NCBI GenBank assembly: GCA_009885605.1
Contig: VFKK01000152.1
Location: forward strand, 1 to 7,332
DNA: 7,332 nucleotides
Direction: 5' to 3'
From: Cyclobacteriaceae bacterium
GTDB lineage: Bacteria > Bacteroidota > Bacteroidia > Cytophagales > Cyclobacteriaceae
In this document: positions 6,050-7,332 of the stretch, in pieces
How the letters are laid out: each line of letters begins with the position of its first letter
How positions within the stretch are numbered: position 1 is the stretch's first letter
Notes under the pieces: generated by a model
Told to the model about the DNA's origin: nothing
The model's input: the letters and a program-made list of their open reading frames with translations, nothing else
The model's database searches: none
Made by a program: the position numbers and the translations under genes

Positions 6050-7332
6050 TCAGGCTTTTTTTATAAGTACTGCAATTTCAAAATCGTCCATGTCAAAAAT
6101 GGTAGCTCCTTCCGGATTTGTAGAAAGCTCCAAACTCAATGCTTGAGTTTCCGACTGAATATACTCTCCAAATCCTGCCAAAGAAGCATTTACCAATTCA
6201 TTATCGTTTGAAATCATCACATGAATCTTGTCTTGCACTTCCAGTCCCATATCTTTTCGGAGATTTTGGATTCTATTTACCAAATCACGCGCGACTCCTT
6301 CCTGCTTCAATTCGTCTGTCAAGGTCACGTCCAACGCCACAGTCACGCCCTGGTCGGAAGCTACAGACCAGCCTGGAATATCCTGGGAAGTAATCAATAC
6401 TTCTTCCAAAAGAAGCTCGAGTGATTCACCTTCCACGACTACGGAAATCTTGCCTTCCCGCTCGATCTGAGCAATTTCAGGTTGACCCCAACTGTTGATA
6501 GCAGCAACTACAAAGCGCATTTTTTGTCCAAGTTTCTTACCCAGAAGAGGGAGATTTGGTTTCACACTTTTCACCAGGATTCCAGAAGCATCATCGATGT
6601 ATTCGATCGCTTTGATGTTTACTTCAGACTTGATCAGCTCCTCCACGTGAGCAATCTGAGCCTGGGATTTTTCATTCAGCACCGGAATCAAGATTCTCTT
6701 CAAAGGCTGACGAACCTTCATCTTCTCCTTCTTTCGAAGTGAGTGAACCAGTGAAGAAATCGTCTGAGCCATGTCCATGCTAGCTTCCAGATCAGGATTA
6801 ATCAAAGAAGAATCCGCTGAAACCCAGTCTGTCAGGTGAATGGAAGCTTTGGCATCTGATCCCGACTCAGTCAGATTCTGAAACATCCAATCTGAATAGA
6901 AGGGAGCAAAAGAAGACATCAACTGCGAAATGGAAAGCAAGCACTCATACAAAGTCTCGTAAGCAGCTTGTTTGTCAGTATTCATTTCACCTCTCCAGAA
7001 TCTCTTCCTTGCAAGTCTCACGTACCAGTTGGACACATGATCCACTGTAAAATTCATAATTGCTCGGGTCGCTTTCGTCGCGTCGTAATTATCCATTGAT
7101 TCCTCCACCTCAGTGATCAATGACTGAAGCTTTGAGATAATCCACTGATCGAGTTCAGCGCGTTCAATTACCGGGATTGCTTTTGATTTATCGTAGACAA
7201 AAGCATCCAGATTGGCGTAAAGAGCAAAGAAATTATAGGTATTCTGAAGGGTGCCAAAGAATCGTCTTTGCACTTCGGCTACACCATCCAGATTGAATTT
7301 CAGGTTATCCCAAGGGTTGGCATTGCTGAGCA
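6050..7332 (-). CDS. ileS: Isoleucyl-tRNA synthetase, C-terminal part (5' end outside window)
   Basis: The minus-strand frame is open from the right edge to TGA at 6052-6050, giving about 426 residues. It should be read as a partial gene: the GTG near 7273 is internal, because the codons upstream of it continue the protein as SNANPWDNLKF, a conserved IleRS segment just after the catalytic core. The anticodon-binding helical domain follows, with RRFFGTLQNTYNFFALYAN and SNWYVRLARKRFW (fragment residues 100-112). The last roughly 200 residues resemble the C-terminal extension of the eukaryote-like IleRS type (the DUF5915 region, from memory). The fragment has only one cysteine, so the C-terminal zinc finger of the E. 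coli-type enzyme is absent. The enzyme charges tRNA-Ile in the cytoplasm; HIGH and KMSKS motifs lie outside the window. It is followed by lspA after a short gap. Confidence 0.96.
   Translation of the reverse strand, partial: LSNANPWDNLKFNLDGVAEVQRRFFGTLQNTYNFFALYANLDAFVYDKSKAIPVIERAELDQWIISKLQSLITEVEESMDNYDATKATRAIMNFTVDHVSNWYVRLARKRFWRGEMNTDKQAAYETLYECLLSISQLMSSFAPFYSDWMFQNLTESGSDAKASIHLTDWVSADSSLINPDLEASMDMAQTISSLVHSLRKKEKMKVRQPLKRILIPVLNEKSQAQIAHVEELIKSEVNIKAIEYIDDASGILVKSVKPNLPLLGKKLGQKMRFVVAAINSWGQPEIAQIEREGKISVVVEGESLELLLEEVLITSQDIPGWSVASDQGVTVALDVTLTDELKQEGVARDLVNRIQNLRKDMGLEVQDKIHVMISNDNELVNASLAGFGEYIQSETQALSLELSTNPEGATIFDMDDFEIAVLIKKA

Noticed and set aside
6050..7273. Reading the ileS fragment as a complete gene starting at GTG 7273
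   Set aside because: Codons upstream to the window edge continue conserved IleRS sequence (NPWDNLKF), so the gene is cut by the window, not started there.

Overview
The window looks like ordinary chromosomal core sequence from a member of the Bacteroidota, probably a Cytophagales-type bacterium; the genus cannot be fixed from sequence alone. This rests on the protein types: a long LspA with an inserted periplasmic loop, an IleRS C-terminus without the zinc-finger tail, a PIN-PhoH protein, and a LytTR regulator. It also fits the AT-rich intergenic spacers and the lack of clear Shine-Dalgarno sequences before the starts.

Layout, left to right. (1) Positions 1-174, + strand: the last 57 codons of a LytTR DNA-binding domain protein, followed by a terminator (186-210) and a second, stronger hairpin with a T-tract (267-312). 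(2) Positions 313-673: an AT-rich stretch with no convincing gene. Together with the second hairpin it carries a short minus-strand open frame, interrupted by a TGA, that may be a relic. (3) Positions 674-711: a strong, symmetrical terminator serving the minus-strand PIN-PhoH gene (727-2073). (4) Positions 2206-2238: the terminator of a large SNF2-family helicase gene (2255-5191, minus). (5) Positions 5192-5409: the helicase upstream region, with a possible promoter and a small inverted repeat, plus the lspA terminator (5348-5388). (6) Positions 5410-7332, minus: lspA, directly preceded by the 3' part of ileS, which runs off the right edge.

Except for the LytTR gene, everything confident is on the minus strand, in three units that each end in their own hairpin: ileS-lspA, the SNF2 helicase, and phoH. 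The LytTR gene converges on this block. IleRS charges tRNA-Ile. LspA cleaves lipoprotein signal peptides in the inner membrane. The SNF2 protein is an ATP-dependent nucleic-acid translocase, and the PIN-PhoH protein is a predicted RNA helicase/RNase. Nothing ties the helicase and phoH together beyond adjacency, because a terminator separates them.

I found no convincing undescribed system, no CRISPR array, no mobile element and no tRNA or rRNA. The points most worth a second look are the 267-312 hairpin with its overlapping open frame, the roughly 400-residue N-terminus of the SNF2 protein that I cannot assign, and the PIN-PhoH gene standing without a visible antitoxin.
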